Of a stretch of 64,000 nucleotides of DNA, positions 8,903 through 19,072 are shown in pieces. The stretch covers positions 1 to 64,000 of the forward strand of contig NZ_CANLBS010000014.1 in NCBI RefSeq assembly GCF_947488945.1. The letters are read 5' to 3'. The translations under genes and the position numbers were made by a program. The notes beneath the pieces are model-generated. The model saw only the letters and a program-made list of their open reading frames with translations. It had not been told where the DNA came from and did no database searches. The number at the start of each line of letters is the position of its first letter. Within the stretch, counting starts at the first letter, position 1. The DNA comes from an uncultured Streptomyces sp. GTDB taxonomy: Bacteria; Actinomycetota; Actinomycetes; Streptomycetales; Streptomycetaceae.

Positions 8903-10657
8903 ATGGTCATGTCCGTGTTGGAGGAGATGCGGATACGGTCGCTCGGAGTCATCGACGATGCCGTGGTCGAGCTGTCGCCCGGCTTCACCGCGGTCACGGG
9001 TGAGACCGGAGCGGGCAAGACCATGGTCGTCACGAGCCTCGGGCTGCTGCTCGGCGGACGCGCGGACCCGGCCCTGGTGCGGATCGGTGCGAAGGCCGCG
9101 GTGGTCGAGGGCCGGATCACGGTGAAGGACGGCGACCCGGTCGCCGTCCGGGCCGCGGAGGCCGGTGCGGAGATCGAGGACGGGGCGCTGCTGATCAGCC
9201 GTACCGTCTCGGCCGAGGGGCGCTCCCGGGCGCACCTGGGCGGAAGATCGGTGCCCGTCGGCGTGCTCGCCGAACTGGCCGACGAACTGGTCGCCGTGCA
9301 CGGGCAGACCGACCAGCAGGGGCTGCTCAAGGCGTCGCGGCAGCGGCAGGCGCTCGACCGGTACGCCGGTGGCGGGGTGGCCGGGCCGCACGCCGCGTAC
9401 ACGGCGGCCTACCGGCGGCTGCGCGCGGTCGCCGCGGAGCTGGAAGAGCTGACCACCCGTGCCCGCGAGCGGGCCCAGGAGGCGGACCTGCTCCGCTTCG
9501 GGCTGGACGAGATCGCCGCCGTCGGGCCGACGCCGGGCGAGGACACGGAGCTGGCCGCCGAGGCCGGCCGGCTGGGCCACGCGGACGCCCTGGCGTCCGC
9601 CGCCGCCCTCGCGCACACCGCGCTGGCCGGCGACCCCGAGGACCAGGAGGGCGTCGACGCGACCACGATCGTCGCCGCCGCGGGCCGCTCGCTGGACGGC
9701 GTGCGCACGCACGACCCGGCGCTCGCGGCGCTCGCCGACCGGATCGGCGAGATCTCCATCCTGCTGGCCGACGTCTCCGGGGAACTCGCCGGGTACGCGG
9801 ACCAGCTCGACGCCGACCCGCTGCGGCTGGCCACCGTCGAGGAGCGGCGGGCCGCGCTGACGGCGCTGACCCGCAAGTACGGCGAGGACATCGACTCCGT
9901 GCTCGCCTGGGCGGAGACCTCCGCGGCCCGGCTCACCGAGCTGGAGGGCGACGACGGCCGGATCGAGGAGCTGACCGCCGAGCGCGACGGCCTGCGTACC
10001 GAACTCTCGGCTCTGGGGCAGGCGTTGACCGACGCCCGCACCGAGGCGGCGGCGGACTTCGCGCAGGCGGTCACCGAGGAGCTGGCGTCGCTCGCCATGC
10101 CGCACGCCCGGGTCTCCTTCGACATCCGGCAGACGGAGGCGCCCGACGAGGCGTCCGGCATCGACGTCAACGGCCGGAGCGTGGTCTACGGCCCGTCCGG
10201 GGCCGACGAGGTGGAACTCCTGCTCGCCCCGCACCCCGGCGCGCAGCCCCGCCCCATCGCCAAGGGCGCGTCGGGTGGTGAGCTGTCGCGGGTGATGCTC
10301 GCCGTCGAGGTGGTCTTCGCGGGCTCCGACCCGGTGCCCACCTACCTCTTCGACGAGGTCGACGCGGGTGTCGGCGGCAAGGCGGCGGTCGAGGTGGGGC
10401 GGCGTCTCGCCAAACTCGCCCGGACCGCGCAGGTCGTCGTCGTCACCCACCTGCCCCAGGTGGCGGCCTTCGCCGACCGCCAGCTGCTGGTCGAGAAGAC
10501 GGTCGACGGCTCGGTGACCAGCAGCGGGGTCACCGTCCTGGAGGGCGAGGACCGGGTCCGGGAGCTGTCCCGGATGCTCGCGGGCCAGGAGGACTCCGAG
10601 ACGGCCCGCGCCCATGCCGAGGAACTCCTCGCCACCGCGCGGGCGGACGCCCCCTGA
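8903..10657 (+). CDS. recN: DNA repair protein RecN
   Basis: About 584 residues, an SMC-like ATPase of double-strand-break repair. The N-terminal head has IRSLGVIDDAVVELSPGF and Walker A GETGAGKT (about residues 33-40). A central coiled coil follows, then the signature SGGELSRVMLAVEVV and Walker B TYLFDEVDAGVGG. The start is uncertain: ATG 8903, ATG 8909, GTG 8915, TTG 8918 and ATG 8927 are all in frame. The last is the N terminus expected from homologues (MRIRSLG), but a GGAGGAG directly abuts it, which would favour initiation at one of the earlier codons. No LexA box of the GAAC-N4-GTTC type was seen upstream. Confidence 0.95.
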   Translation: MVMSVLEEMRIRSLGVIDDAVVELSPGFTAVTGETGAGKTMVVTSLGLLLGGRADPALVRIGAKAAVVEGRITVKDGDPVAVRAAEAGAEIEDGALLISRTVSAEGRSRAHLGGRSVPVGVLAELADELVAVHGQTDQQGLLKASRQRQALDRYAGGGVAGPHAAYTAAYRRLRAVAAELEELTTRARERAQEADLLRFGLDEIAAVGPTPGEDTELAAEAGRLGHADALASAAALAHTALAGDPEDQEGVDATTIVAAAGRSLDGVRTHDPALAALADRIGEISILLADVSGELAGYADQLDADPLRLATVEERRAALTALTRKYGEDIDSVLAWAETSAARLTELEGDDGRIEELTAERDGLRTELSALGQALTDARTEAAADFAQAVTEELASLAMPHARVSFDIRQTEAPDEASGIDVNGRSVVYGPSGADEVELLLAPHPGAQPRPIAKGASGGELSRVMLAVEVVFAGSDPVPTYLFDEVDAGVGGKAAVEVGRRLAKLARTAQVVVVTHLPQVAAFADRQLLVEKTVDGSVTSSGVTVLEGEDRVRELSRMLAGQEDSETARAHAEELLATARADAP

Positions 10658-10686
10658 CGCGGCGGGCGGCACGACGGTAGCGGCAC

Positions 10687-10711
10687 GGGTCCGGGGCGCC
10701 GCCCCGGACCC
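10687..10711 (+). terminator. recN terminator hairpin
   Basis: GGGTCCGGGGC (10687-10697) pairs perfectly with GCCCCGGACCC (10701-10711) across a 3-base loop. No T tract. Confidence 0.7.
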
Positions 10712-10834
10712 GTCGGCGCTCCGGGAGCCGTCGGCAGTCCGGACCCGTCGGCGTTCCGGGGGTCCCGCCGGGCTTACGCCGCCCACCGGACCGACGGGAC
10801 GGCCGCGCGGAGGGGCTGATTCTCGCCACGGGCT

Positions 10835-10850
10835 TCACTCGTGCGAGTGA
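10835..10850. promoter_or_regulatory. Operator-like palindrome
   Basis: TCACTCG-TG-CGAGTGA, with 7-base perfect arms. It lies about 130 bases before the glycosyltransferase start. The binding protein is unknown. Confidence 0.4.
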
Positions 10851-10890
10851 TGATCGACGGCCTGTTGTCGCCACGGGGCGCCGCAGCAAC

Positions 10891-10909
10891 GTTCCGGCGG
10901 TCCCGGAAC
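10891..10909. promoter_or_regulatory. Operator-like inverted repeat
   Basis: GTTCCGG-N5-CCGGAAC, with 7-base perfect arms, about 70 bases before the glycosyltransferase start, which is where a promoter would be expected. Confidence 0.4.
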
Positions 10910-10979
10910 ACGCGTACGGACTGGCATCCTTGGCGCGGTATGCCCATCACCCCCTCGGGAGCTCCGGGAGCAGAACAAC

Positions 10980-12056
10980 GTGTCACAGCTGCGTACGGTC
11001 CAAGTGCTGGGCGGCGGCGGCGCGGGGAGCGGGGCCCATGTGGCCTCGCTCGCCGCCGGGCTGGTCGCGCGGGGCGTGCACGTCACGGTCTGCGCGCCCG
11101 AAGCGCTGGACCGGTCCCACGACTTCTCCGCGGCGGGGGCGCGATTCGTGCCGGTGCCCCGGCGCGGCGACCCGGTCTCGGTGGCCGCCCTGCGCGCCGC
11201 GTGCACCGGCGCGAACGTCGTGCACGCGCACGGCCTGCACGCGGGCGCGCGCGCCGCGCTCGCCCTCGGCGGGCTCCGGATACCACTCGTCGTCACCTGG
11301 CACACGCGGGCGCAAGCCGAGGGCGCCCGCCGCCGGATGCGACGGCTCACGGAGCGACGGGTCGCCAGGTCGGCGGCCGTCGTGCTCGGCGTCTCCTCCG
11401 ATCTGGTGGACGTGGCGCGACGGAGGGGCGCCCGGGACGCCCGGCTCGCGCCGGTGGCCCTGCCGGAGCGTGCCGCACCCGACGACAAGATCCACGCCGA
11501 ACTGGGGGTGCTCGGACGGCCCCTGCTGTTCGCGGCCGCCTCGCCGGGACCGCACGGGGGCCTCGACGTGCTGCTGGACGCCGCCCGGGACTGGCGGGGG
11601 CTCGACCCGGTGCCGCTGCTGATCGTCGTGGACCGGACCCGCGTCCCGGAGGCGTACCGGCGCCGGGTCACCGCCGAGCGGCTTCCCGTCCGCTTCGCGG
11701 ACTCCCCGGACGGTCTCCCCGAACTCCTCGCCGTCGCCGACCTGGTGGTGCTCGCCGGACACGCCGGAGCGCGTTCCCCGCTCGCCCGCGAGGCGCTGCG
11801 GACCGGCGTCCCGGTCGTGGCCATGTCCCCGGCCCGTGAACTCCTCGGCGACGCGGCGGTACGGGTGCCGCCGGGCGGCCCCGAGGCCCTGGCGCGGGCC
11901 GTGGCGGAGCTGCTGGGCGACCCGGAGCGGCGCGAGCTGCTGGCCGCCGCCGGCCGGGAACAGGCACGGGGCCGGCCGACGGAGGACGACACCGTCGCCC
12001 ACGTGCTCAGCGTCTACGACGAATTGGCGCACCCGCTGATCGCACGCGGGCGCTGA
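10980..12056 (+). CDS. GT4-type glycosyltransferase
   Basis: 358 residues with a GT-B layout. The N-terminal Rossmann domain begins TVQVLGGGGAGSGAHVASLAAGL, has VVHAHGLHAG (about residues 80-90) and IPLVVTWHT. The C-terminal domain has LIVVD, the sugar-nucleotide contact region VVLAGHAGARSPLAREALRTGVPVVAM, and a terminal helix. The Glu normally seen in the GT4 EX7E motif is partly degenerate here. Donor and acceptor cannot be predicted. GTG 10980 has CGGGAG about 8 bases upstream. A gene of this type between recN and pyrG is common in streptomycetes. Confidence 0.85.
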   Translation: MSQLRTVQVLGGGGAGSGAHVASLAAGLVARGVHVTVCAPEALDRSHDFSAAGARFVPVPRRGDPVSVAALRAACTGANVVHAHGLHAGARAALALGGLRIPLVVTWHTRAQAEGARRRMRRLTERRVARSAAVVLGVSSDLVDVARRRGARDARLAPVALPERAAPDDKIHAELGVLGRPLLFAAASPGPHGGLDVLLDAARDWRGLDPVPLLIVVDRTRVPEAYRRRVTAERLPVRFADSPDGLPELLAVADLVVLAGHAGARSPLAREALRTGVPVVAMSPARELLGDAAVRVPPGGPEALARAVAELLGDPERRELLAAAGREQARGRPTEDDTVAHVLSVYDELAHPLIARGR

Positions 12057-12111
12057 GCCACCCCGAACCCCGCACCCGGCGTCCTCCCGCATCTGCCCCG
12101 CTCGGACCCGC

Positions 12112-12142
12112 GACCGCCCCCCCCGTGTGTGCCGGGGCGGTC
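12112..12142. terminator. Hairpin between convergent genes
   Basis: GACCGCCCC (12112-12120) pairs with GGGGCGGTC (12134-12142). It lies at the very end of the PucR gene and downstream of the glycosyltransferase. Confidence 0.55.
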
Positions 12143-12144
12143 CG

Positions 12145-13794
12145 TCAGGTGGTGTGCCCGCGGGCGCGCAGGGCCAGGCCGAGGGACAGGACCGTGTGCG
12201 GGTCGTCCAGGTCGGCGGCGAGCAGCTCCGCGATCCGGGCCAGCCGGTTGTAGAGCGTCTGCCGGTTCAGGTGCAGGGCCCGTGCGGTCTCGGCCTTGCG
12301 GCCCGCGTGGGCCACGTACGCCTCCAGGGTCGGCAGCAGCGGCGGGCGGGACGAGCGGTCGTGGGCACGCAGCGGGCCGATCGTGCGCTCCACGAAAGCC
12401 GCCAGGTCCGGGTGGTCGCGCAGCCGCCACAGCAGCAGGTCGGTGTCCAGGCTCCGGGCGTCGTGCCACGGCCGCTCGGGCAGCCCCCGCGCCGCCACCG
12501 CCGTCTCCGCCGCGTGCCGCAGCCCGGCCCCCACCGACGCCCAGTCGCCCGGCACGCCGACCACCACGACGGGACGCGACCATCCGGCCCGGCCGGCGAC
12601 GGCGCGTTCCGGCCCCGTCCCCTCGATCCCCGTACGCTCCGGTCCGGCGCGTTCCAGCCCCGCGCGCAGCGCTGCCGCCACCCGGTCCGCGACCGCCGCC
12701 CGCTCGGCCCCGTCCCGCAGCCCGACCAGGAGCGGCACCCGTCCCTCCACGGGCCGCACCCCGAGCAGCACCGGCACCCCGGCCAAGGCGAGTTCCTCCT
12801 GCACCGCACGGGTCCCGCGCGGGCCCGGCGCGGGCAGCATCACCACCGGGAGGAGCAGCGGACCGGTGGGCCGGAACCCGAGCGTCCGGGCCTGGGCGGC
12901 CGCGTCCCCCGGCGTGACACGGCCCTCCGCCAGATCGGTGAGGAAGTCGCCGCGCCCGCGCGCGGCCAGTTCCTCCTCCTGCCGGGCCTGCATGAGCACC
13001 ACCGCCAGGATGCCGGCGGCCCGCTCCGCCGCCATCCGGTGCACCGGCGCGAGCGGCCGGGACACGGCGAGCAGCGCCAGCCGGGCCCGTACGGCGCCCG
13101 GCCCCGCGCCGCCCCCGGCCACGTCCACCACCACCGAACCGGCCGGCGGGGAGTCCCGGGCGGCCCGGTCCCCGCGCAGCCCTTCCCAGACCCGCAGCGG
13201 CCCGGCCTCCGGCGGCGCGTCCGCGGGCCCCGTGGCGTACAGCAGCCCGCCGTCCGGGGTCTCCAGGAAGACGGGTGCGGCGGCGAACTCCGCCAGCACC
13301 GACAGGACCTGCGCCACCCCGCCCCCGTCCAGCACCGCCCGGGTGCACCGCCGGTGCACCTCCTCGGCCTGCCGGACCAGCGCGTAGTGCCCGTTGACGA
13401 TCTCGGTGTGGATCTCCTCGGTGACCGCGACGAACGGCACCTCGCGGTGCAGCTGGATCAGCGGCAGGCCCGCCGCCTGCGCCGCCTCCACGATGGCGGA
13501 GGGCAACTTCCCGAAGCGGGGGCCGAGTTCGACGACCAGTGCGGCGATGCCGCGTTCCGCCAGGCCCCGGACGAAGGCCCGCTGCTCGGCGGGCCGGGTC
13601 CCGAGGCCGAGGCCGGTCGTCAGGAGGAGTTCGCCGCCCTTGAGCAGCGAGGCGATGTTGGGCACCTCTCCGGCGTGCACCCAGCGCACCGGGCGGTCCA
13701 GGGCGTCCGGGCAGGCCACCACCCGCGGCAGCCCGCCGCGCAGGCCGGGCAGTTCCAGGGCCCGCCGTACCGTGATCGCGCCCTGGGTCTCCAC
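12145..13794 (-). CDS. PucR family transcriptional regulator
   Basis: 549 residues. The N-terminal PucR ligand-sensing domain covers residues about 10-130 (LPRVVACPDALDRPVRWVHAGEVPNIASLLKGGELLLTTG). A degenerate GGDEF-like middle region follows, and the C-terminal PucR-type helix-turn-helix is ETARALHLNRQTLYNRLARI. Such proteins activate catabolic genes (purines, amino acids, others) in response to pathway metabolites. No catabolic operon is adjacent; the nearest partner is the divergent alpha/beta hydrolase about 330 bases away. GTG start at 13794. Confidence 0.9.
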   Translation of the reverse strand: METQGAITVRRALELPGLRGGLPRVVACPDALDRPVRWVHAGEVPNIASLLKGGELLLTTGLGLGTRPAEQRAFVRGLAERGIAALVVELGPRFGKLPSAIVEAAQAAGLPLIQLHREVPFVAVTEEIHTEIVNGHYALVRQAEEVHRRCTRAVLDGGGVAQVLSVLAEFAAAPVFLETPDGGLLYATGPADAPPEAGPLRVWEGLRGDRAARDSPPAGSVVVDVAGGGAGPGAVRARLALLAVSRPLAPVHRMAAERAAGILAVVLMQARQEEELAARGRGDFLTDLAEGRVTPGDAAAQARTLGFRPTGPLLLPVVMLPAPGPRGTRAVQEELALAGVPVLLGVRPVEGRVPLLVGLRDGAERAAVADRVAAALRAGLERAGPERTGIEGTGPERAVAGRAGWSRPVVVVGVPGDWASVGAGLRHAAETAVAARGLPERPWHDARSLDTDLLLWRLRDHPDLAAFVERTIGPLRAHDRSSRPPLLPTLEAYVAHAGRKAETARALHLNRQTLYNRLARIAELLAADLDDPHTVLSLGLALRARGHTT

Positions 13795-14125
13795 CGGTTC
13801 CGGCCTCGTGCTTCCGCTCGCTCGGGACGGGACCGCCCGGAACGGACGGCCCTGGTCAGGAAGCTACCGTTCGAGCCGCCCCCCGCCCAAGCCGGACCCC
13901 GCACCCCGGCCGGAGCCGGACCCCCGGCCCCCGTCGGACCCCCGGCCCCCGCCGGACGGCCCGGACCGCCGGGCCCCCCACGCGGCCTCCTGCCGACCCG
14001 GCCCCCCGCCGACACGCGGCGGATGCGGGCCCGGACCGACGAGTCCGGGCGCCGGCCGCCGTCATAGTCGTGTCATCGCGGCGCCGGACACCTCCGGCGT
14101 CCCCCTCCACGAAAGGGATCCGGCC
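13795..14125. other. 331-base divergent intergenic region with C-rich repeats
   Basis: Between the PucR gene and the alpha/beta hydrolase gene. The segment 13880-13985 is built of imperfect CCGGACCCC(C)GGCCCC repeats and is strongly strand-asymmetric (C on the plus strand). CATAGT at 14066-14071 could be a -10 element for the hydrolase. No gene is seen. Confidence 0.6.
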
Positions 14126-14980
14126 ATGGCCGCCACCCCGCACACCCTCGACATCCCCGGCGGACGCCTGCACTACGAAGTGCGCGGCAGCGGGCCGCTC
14201 GTGCTGCTCATGGGCGCCCCGATGGACGCCGGGGCCTTCGCCGGCCTCGCCGAGGCGCTCGCCGCGGACCGTACGGTCGTCACCCACGACCCCCGCGGAG
14301 TCTCCGGCAGCGTGCTCGACGATCCGCACCAGGACTCGACGCCCGATCTGCGCGCGGACGACGTCGCCGCACTGCTGGACGCGCTGGGCGCCGCGTCCGC
14401 CGACGTGTTCGGCAGCAGCGGCGGAGCGGTGACGGGGCTGGCCCTGGCCGCCCGCCACCCCGGGCGGGTGCGGACCCTGGTCGCGCACGAGCCGCCGCTG
14501 CTGGAGCTGCTGCCGGAGGCGGCCGAGCAGCGGGCGGCGACCGAGCGGATCATCGAGACCTTCCACACGCAGGGGCCGGGCGCCGCCTGGGGCGCCTTCA
14601 TGGCCTACGCCGACCCCGAGCAGCACGGCGCGGCCCCGCAGCCCGCTCCGGAGCCGGTGGCGGACCCGGCGGCGGACCCGGCCCCCGCACCCGACGAGCC
14701 CTCGCTCCAGGACCTCGCCAACACCGAGCACTTCTTCGCCCACGAACTGCGTGGCACCACCCGGTACGTCCCGGACACCGCCGCCCTGCGGGCCGGGCCG
14801 CACCGGGTGGTGGTGGGCGTCGGCGCCGACTCGGGCGCACTGCTCACCCACCGCACCTCGGCGGCCCTGGCGGCGCTGCTCGGGGTCGCCCCGGTGGAGT
14901 TCCCCGGCGACCACGCGGGCTTCCTCGCCGCGCCGGACGAGTTCGCCGCCGCCCTGCGGTCCGCGTTCGAGGGCGCGTAG
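14126..14980 (+). CDS. Alpha/beta hydrolase
   Basis: 284 residues. An alpha/beta-hydrolase fold is indicated by LVLLMGAPMDAGAF, VVTHDPRGVSGS, the nucleophile elbow GSSGG (Ser at about residue 98) and a C-terminal GDHAGF with the likely catalytic His (about 263). The lid carries a Pro/Ala insertion of DPAADPAPAPDE type. Substrate unknown. ATG 14126 has GAAAGGGA at the right distance. It converges with the GH15 gene through a strong hairpin. Confidence 0.88.
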   Translation: MAATPHTLDIPGGRLHYEVRGSGPLVLLMGAPMDAGAFAGLAEALAADRTVVTHDPRGVSGSVLDDPHQDSTPDLRADDVAALLDALGAASADVFGSSGGAVTGLALAARHPGRVRTLVAHEPPLLELLPEAAEQRAATERIIETFHTQGPGAAWGAFMAYADPEQHGAAPQPAPEPVADPAADPAPAPDEPSLQDLANTEHFFAHELRGTTRYVPDTAALRAGPHRVVVGVGADSGALLTHRTSAALAALLGVAPVEFPGDHAGFLAAPDEFAAALRSAFEGA

Positions 14981-15004
14981 GCGCGCGGCCCTCCCGGCAC
15001 GCGA

Positions 15005-15039
15005 CCGGCCCCCCGCGCACGGTGTGCACAGGGGGCCGG
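15005..15039. terminator. Shared terminator of convergent genes
   Basis: CCGGCCCCC (15005-15013) pairs with GGGGGCCGG (15031-15039), and the loop contains a further GTGCAC palindrome. It serves the alpha/beta hydrolase and GH15 genes. Confidence 0.7.
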
Positions 15040-15057
15040 GAACGGATTCCGGGGTGA

Positions 15058-16860
15058 TCAGCCCCCGTAGGCTCCGCTGGCCGTCAGCCGCAGGGCCGTG
15101 TCGATCAGCGGGACGTGGCTGAAGGCCTGCGGGAAGTTGCCCACCTGGCGCTGCAGGCGGGAGTCCCACTCCTCGGCGAGCAGGCCCAGGTCGTTGCGGA
15201 GCGACAGCAGCTTCTCGAAGAGCTGGCGGGCCTCGTCGACCCGGCCGATCATGGCCAGGTCGTCCGCGAGCCAGAACGAGCAGGCGAGGAACGCGCCCTC
15301 GTCGCCCTCCAGGCCGTCCACCCCGGCGTCCTCGCCGTCGGTCGGGTAGCGCAGCACGAAGCCGTCCTCGGTGGACAGCTCGCGCTGGATCGCCTCGATC
15401 GTGCCGATGACCCGCTTGTCGTCGGGCGGCAGGAAGCCCATCTGCGGGATGAGCAGCAGGCTGGCGTCGAGTTCCTTCGAGCCGTAGGACTGGGTGAAGG
15501 TGTTGCGCTCCGGGTCGTAGCCGCGTTCGCAGACGTCCCGGTGGATGTCGTCGCGCAGCTCGCGCCAGCGCTCCAGCGGCCCCTCGACGTCGCCCGCCTC
15601 GATCAGCTTGATCGTCCGGTCGACCGCGACCCAGGCCATCACCTTCGAGTGGACGAAGTGGCGGCGCGGTCCGCGGACCTCCCAGATGCCCTCGTCCGGC
15701 TCGTACCAGTGGTTCTCCAGGTAGCCGATGAGCCGGAGCTGGAGGCCCATGGCGTAGTCGTTGCGGGCGAGGCCGGTCATGTGCGCCAGGTGCAGCGCCT
15801 CGGTGACCTCGCCGTACACGTCGAGCTGGAGCTGGTTGGCGGCGCCGTTGCCGACCCGGACCGGGCCGGAGTTCTCGTAGCCGGGCAGCCAGTCCAGCTC
15901 GGCCTCGCCGAGCTCCCGCTCGCCCGCGATGCCGTACATGATCTGGAGGTTCTCCGGGTCGCCGGCGACCGCGCGCAGCAGCCACTCGCGCCAGGCGCGG
16001 GCCTCTTCGCGGTAGCCGGTGCGCAGCAGCGAGGAGAGGGTGATCGCCGCGTCGCGCAGCCAGGTGTAGCGGTAGTCCCAGTTCCGCACGCCGCCGATCT
16101 CCTCCGGGAGGGAGGTCGTCGGGGCGGCGACGATTCCGCCGGTCGGCGCGTAGGTCAGCGCCTTCAGCGTGATCAGCGAGCGGACGACGGCCTCGCGGTA
16201 GGGGCCGTGGTACGTACACTGCTCGACCCATTCCCGCCAGAACAGCTCGGTGGCCTCCAGCGAGGCCTCCGGCTCGGGCAGGGCCGGCGGCTCGCGGTGC
16301 GAGGGCTGCCAGCTGATGGTGAAGGCCACCCGGTCGCCGGGGGAGACGGTGAAGTCCGAGTACGTCGTCAGGTTCTCGCCGAACGTCTCGGCGGGGGTGT
16401 CCAGCCAGACCGAGTCCGGGCCGGCCACCGCGACCGTACGGCCGTCCACCTTGTGCACCCAGGGGGTGATCCGGCCGTAGCTGAAGCGCATCCGGAGCTC
16501 GGACCGCATCGGAACGCGCCCGCTCACGCCCTCCACGATGCGGATGAGCTGGGGCGCGCCGTCGCGCGGCGGCATGAAATCGGTCACCCGGACCGTGCCG
16601 CGTGGCGTGTCCCACTCCGATTCCAGGATGAGGGAGTCGCCGCGGTAGCGCCGCCGGTCCGCCGTCGGCGGTTCCGCCCCCTCCGGCCTCGCGGGGCCCA
16701 GGCGCCAGAAGCCGTGCTCCTCGGTGCCCAGGAGCCCCGCGAAGATGGCGTGCGAATCGAAGCGGGGCAGGCACAGCCAGTCCGCCGTGCCGTCCCTGCA
16801 GACCAGGGCGGCGGTCTGCATGTCTCCGATGAGTGCGTAATCCTCGATGCGCCCGGCCAC
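15058..16860 (-). CDS. Glycoside hydrolase family 15 enzyme (glucoamylase/trehalase type)
   Basis: 600 residues, the usual length for actinobacterial GH15. It starts RIEDYALIGDMQTAALVCRD, followed by WLCLPRFDSHAIFAGLLG, the (alpha/alpha)6 barrel signature GGVRNWDYRYTWLRDA, and the C-terminal LLAEEWD...GNFPQAFSHVPLI, which carries the likely catalytic Glu. Members hydrolyse alpha-glucans or, in mycobacteria and streptomycetes, trehalose. No signal peptide is visible, so it probably acts in the cytosol, perhaps on storage sugars. GTG 16860 was chosen because CTGGAG precedes it and the N terminus then matches the family; the frame remains open far upstream. Confidence 0.9.
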   Translation of the reverse strand: MAGRIEDYALIGDMQTAALVCRDGTADWLCLPRFDSHAIFAGLLGTEEHGFWRLGPARPEGAEPPTADRRRYRGDSLILESEWDTPRGTVRVTDFMPPRDGAPQLIRIVEGVSGRVPMRSELRMRFSYGRITPWVHKVDGRTVAVAGPDSVWLDTPAETFGENLTTYSDFTVSPGDRVAFTISWQPSHREPPALPEPEASLEATELFWREWVEQCTYHGPYREAVVRSLITLKALTYAPTGGIVAAPTTSLPEEIGGVRNWDYRYTWLRDAAITLSSLLRTGYREEARAWREWLLRAVAGDPENLQIMYGIAGERELGEAELDWLPGYENSGPVRVGNGAANQLQLDVYGEVTEALHLAHMTGLARNDYAMGLQLRLIGYLENHWYEPDEGIWEVRGPRRHFVHSKVMAWVAVDRTIKLIEAGDVEGPLERWRELRDDIHRDVCERGYDPERNTFTQSYGSKELDASLLLIPQMGFLPPDDKRVIGTIEAIQRELSTEDGFVLRYPTDGEDAGVDGLEGDEGAFLACSFWLADDLAMIGRVDEARQLFEKLLSLRNDLGLLAEEWDSRLQRQVGNFPQAFSHVPLIDTALRLTASGAYGG

Positions 16861-17323
16861 GTGCGTCTCCAGTCGAACGGCCCTGTCGCCCCCCGCGGGG
16901 GGCTCTTGCTGCGGCAAAGAAAAGGGGGAAGGGATGAGCGGGAAGGTAAGGAAGAAACCGATGTGTGCCGGCGCCGTGACGACGGCTGGTACGGACGATG
17001 GTGACGCCTCGGACCGGCCGGCTCGGTGAAGAGTGTCCGAGCAGGATACGACGCACACGGGTGATCCGCGCGACGGTCCCCGCAACATGTATGAGCCGAA
17101 AGAGTGGGACGTGAAGCGCTTGCGCAGGAAAGGTGATCTTCCTGCGGGAGGAGTCGCCCGGAGCGTCCCCTCCCGGTCGCTGTTACCCTGGTAGCCCGTG
17201 GACGGGTGGTCGTTCCGAGAAGTGGACGAGGCCCCCGCACCGCAAGCGACGGCACCCCCGGAATCTCCGGTTCGGCAGCCGGTACGTACCTCAGATTCGC
17301 GACCACGGGAGCCCCCTTTGGCT
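16861..17323. other. 463-base divergent intergenic region GH15 / pyrG
   Basis: No supported gene. It holds a perfect 16-base palindrome GCCCCCCGCGGGGGGC (16888-16903) in the GH15 leader, an inverted repeat GCAGGAA-N8-TTCCTGC (17124-17145), and a TACCCT -10-like element near 17175 for pyrG. The reading frame of pyrG stays open back to 17198. Confidence 0.6.
17124..17145. promoter_or_regulatory. Operator-like inverted repeat upstream of pyrG
   Basis: GCAGGAA (17124-17130) and TTCCTGC (17139-17145) are separated by AGGTGATC. It lies 30-50 bases upstream of the proposed pyrG -10 element. The protein that binds it, if any, is unknown. Confidence 0.4.
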
Positions 17324-18991
<1,668 letters not shown>

Positions 18992-19010
18992 CGGCGAGGC
19001 ATTACGGTTG

Positions 19011-19050
19011 ACCGGGGTACGCGTCCGACACGGACGGGTGCCCCGGTTTC
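19011..19050 (+). terminator. pyrG terminator
   Basis: ACCGGGG (19011-19017) pairs with CCCCGGT (19041-19047), with an inner stem CGTCCG/CGGACG, followed by TTTC. The NUDIX ribosome-binding site begins just downstream. Confidence 0.75.
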
Positions 19051-19072
19051 TGTCTGTACGTGGGAGGACGGC

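Larger units (their letters stand above)
10658..10979. other. 322-base intergenic region recN / glycosyltransferase
   Basis: No convincing gene. It holds the recN hairpin, then two operator-like inverted repeats (10835-10850 and 10891-10909), which suggest a regulated promoter for the downstream glycosyltransferase. Confidence 0.6.

Noticed and set aside
8769..8930. LexA/SOS box upstream of recN
   Set aside because: No GAAC-N4-GTTC type sequence was found in the 160 bases before the gene.
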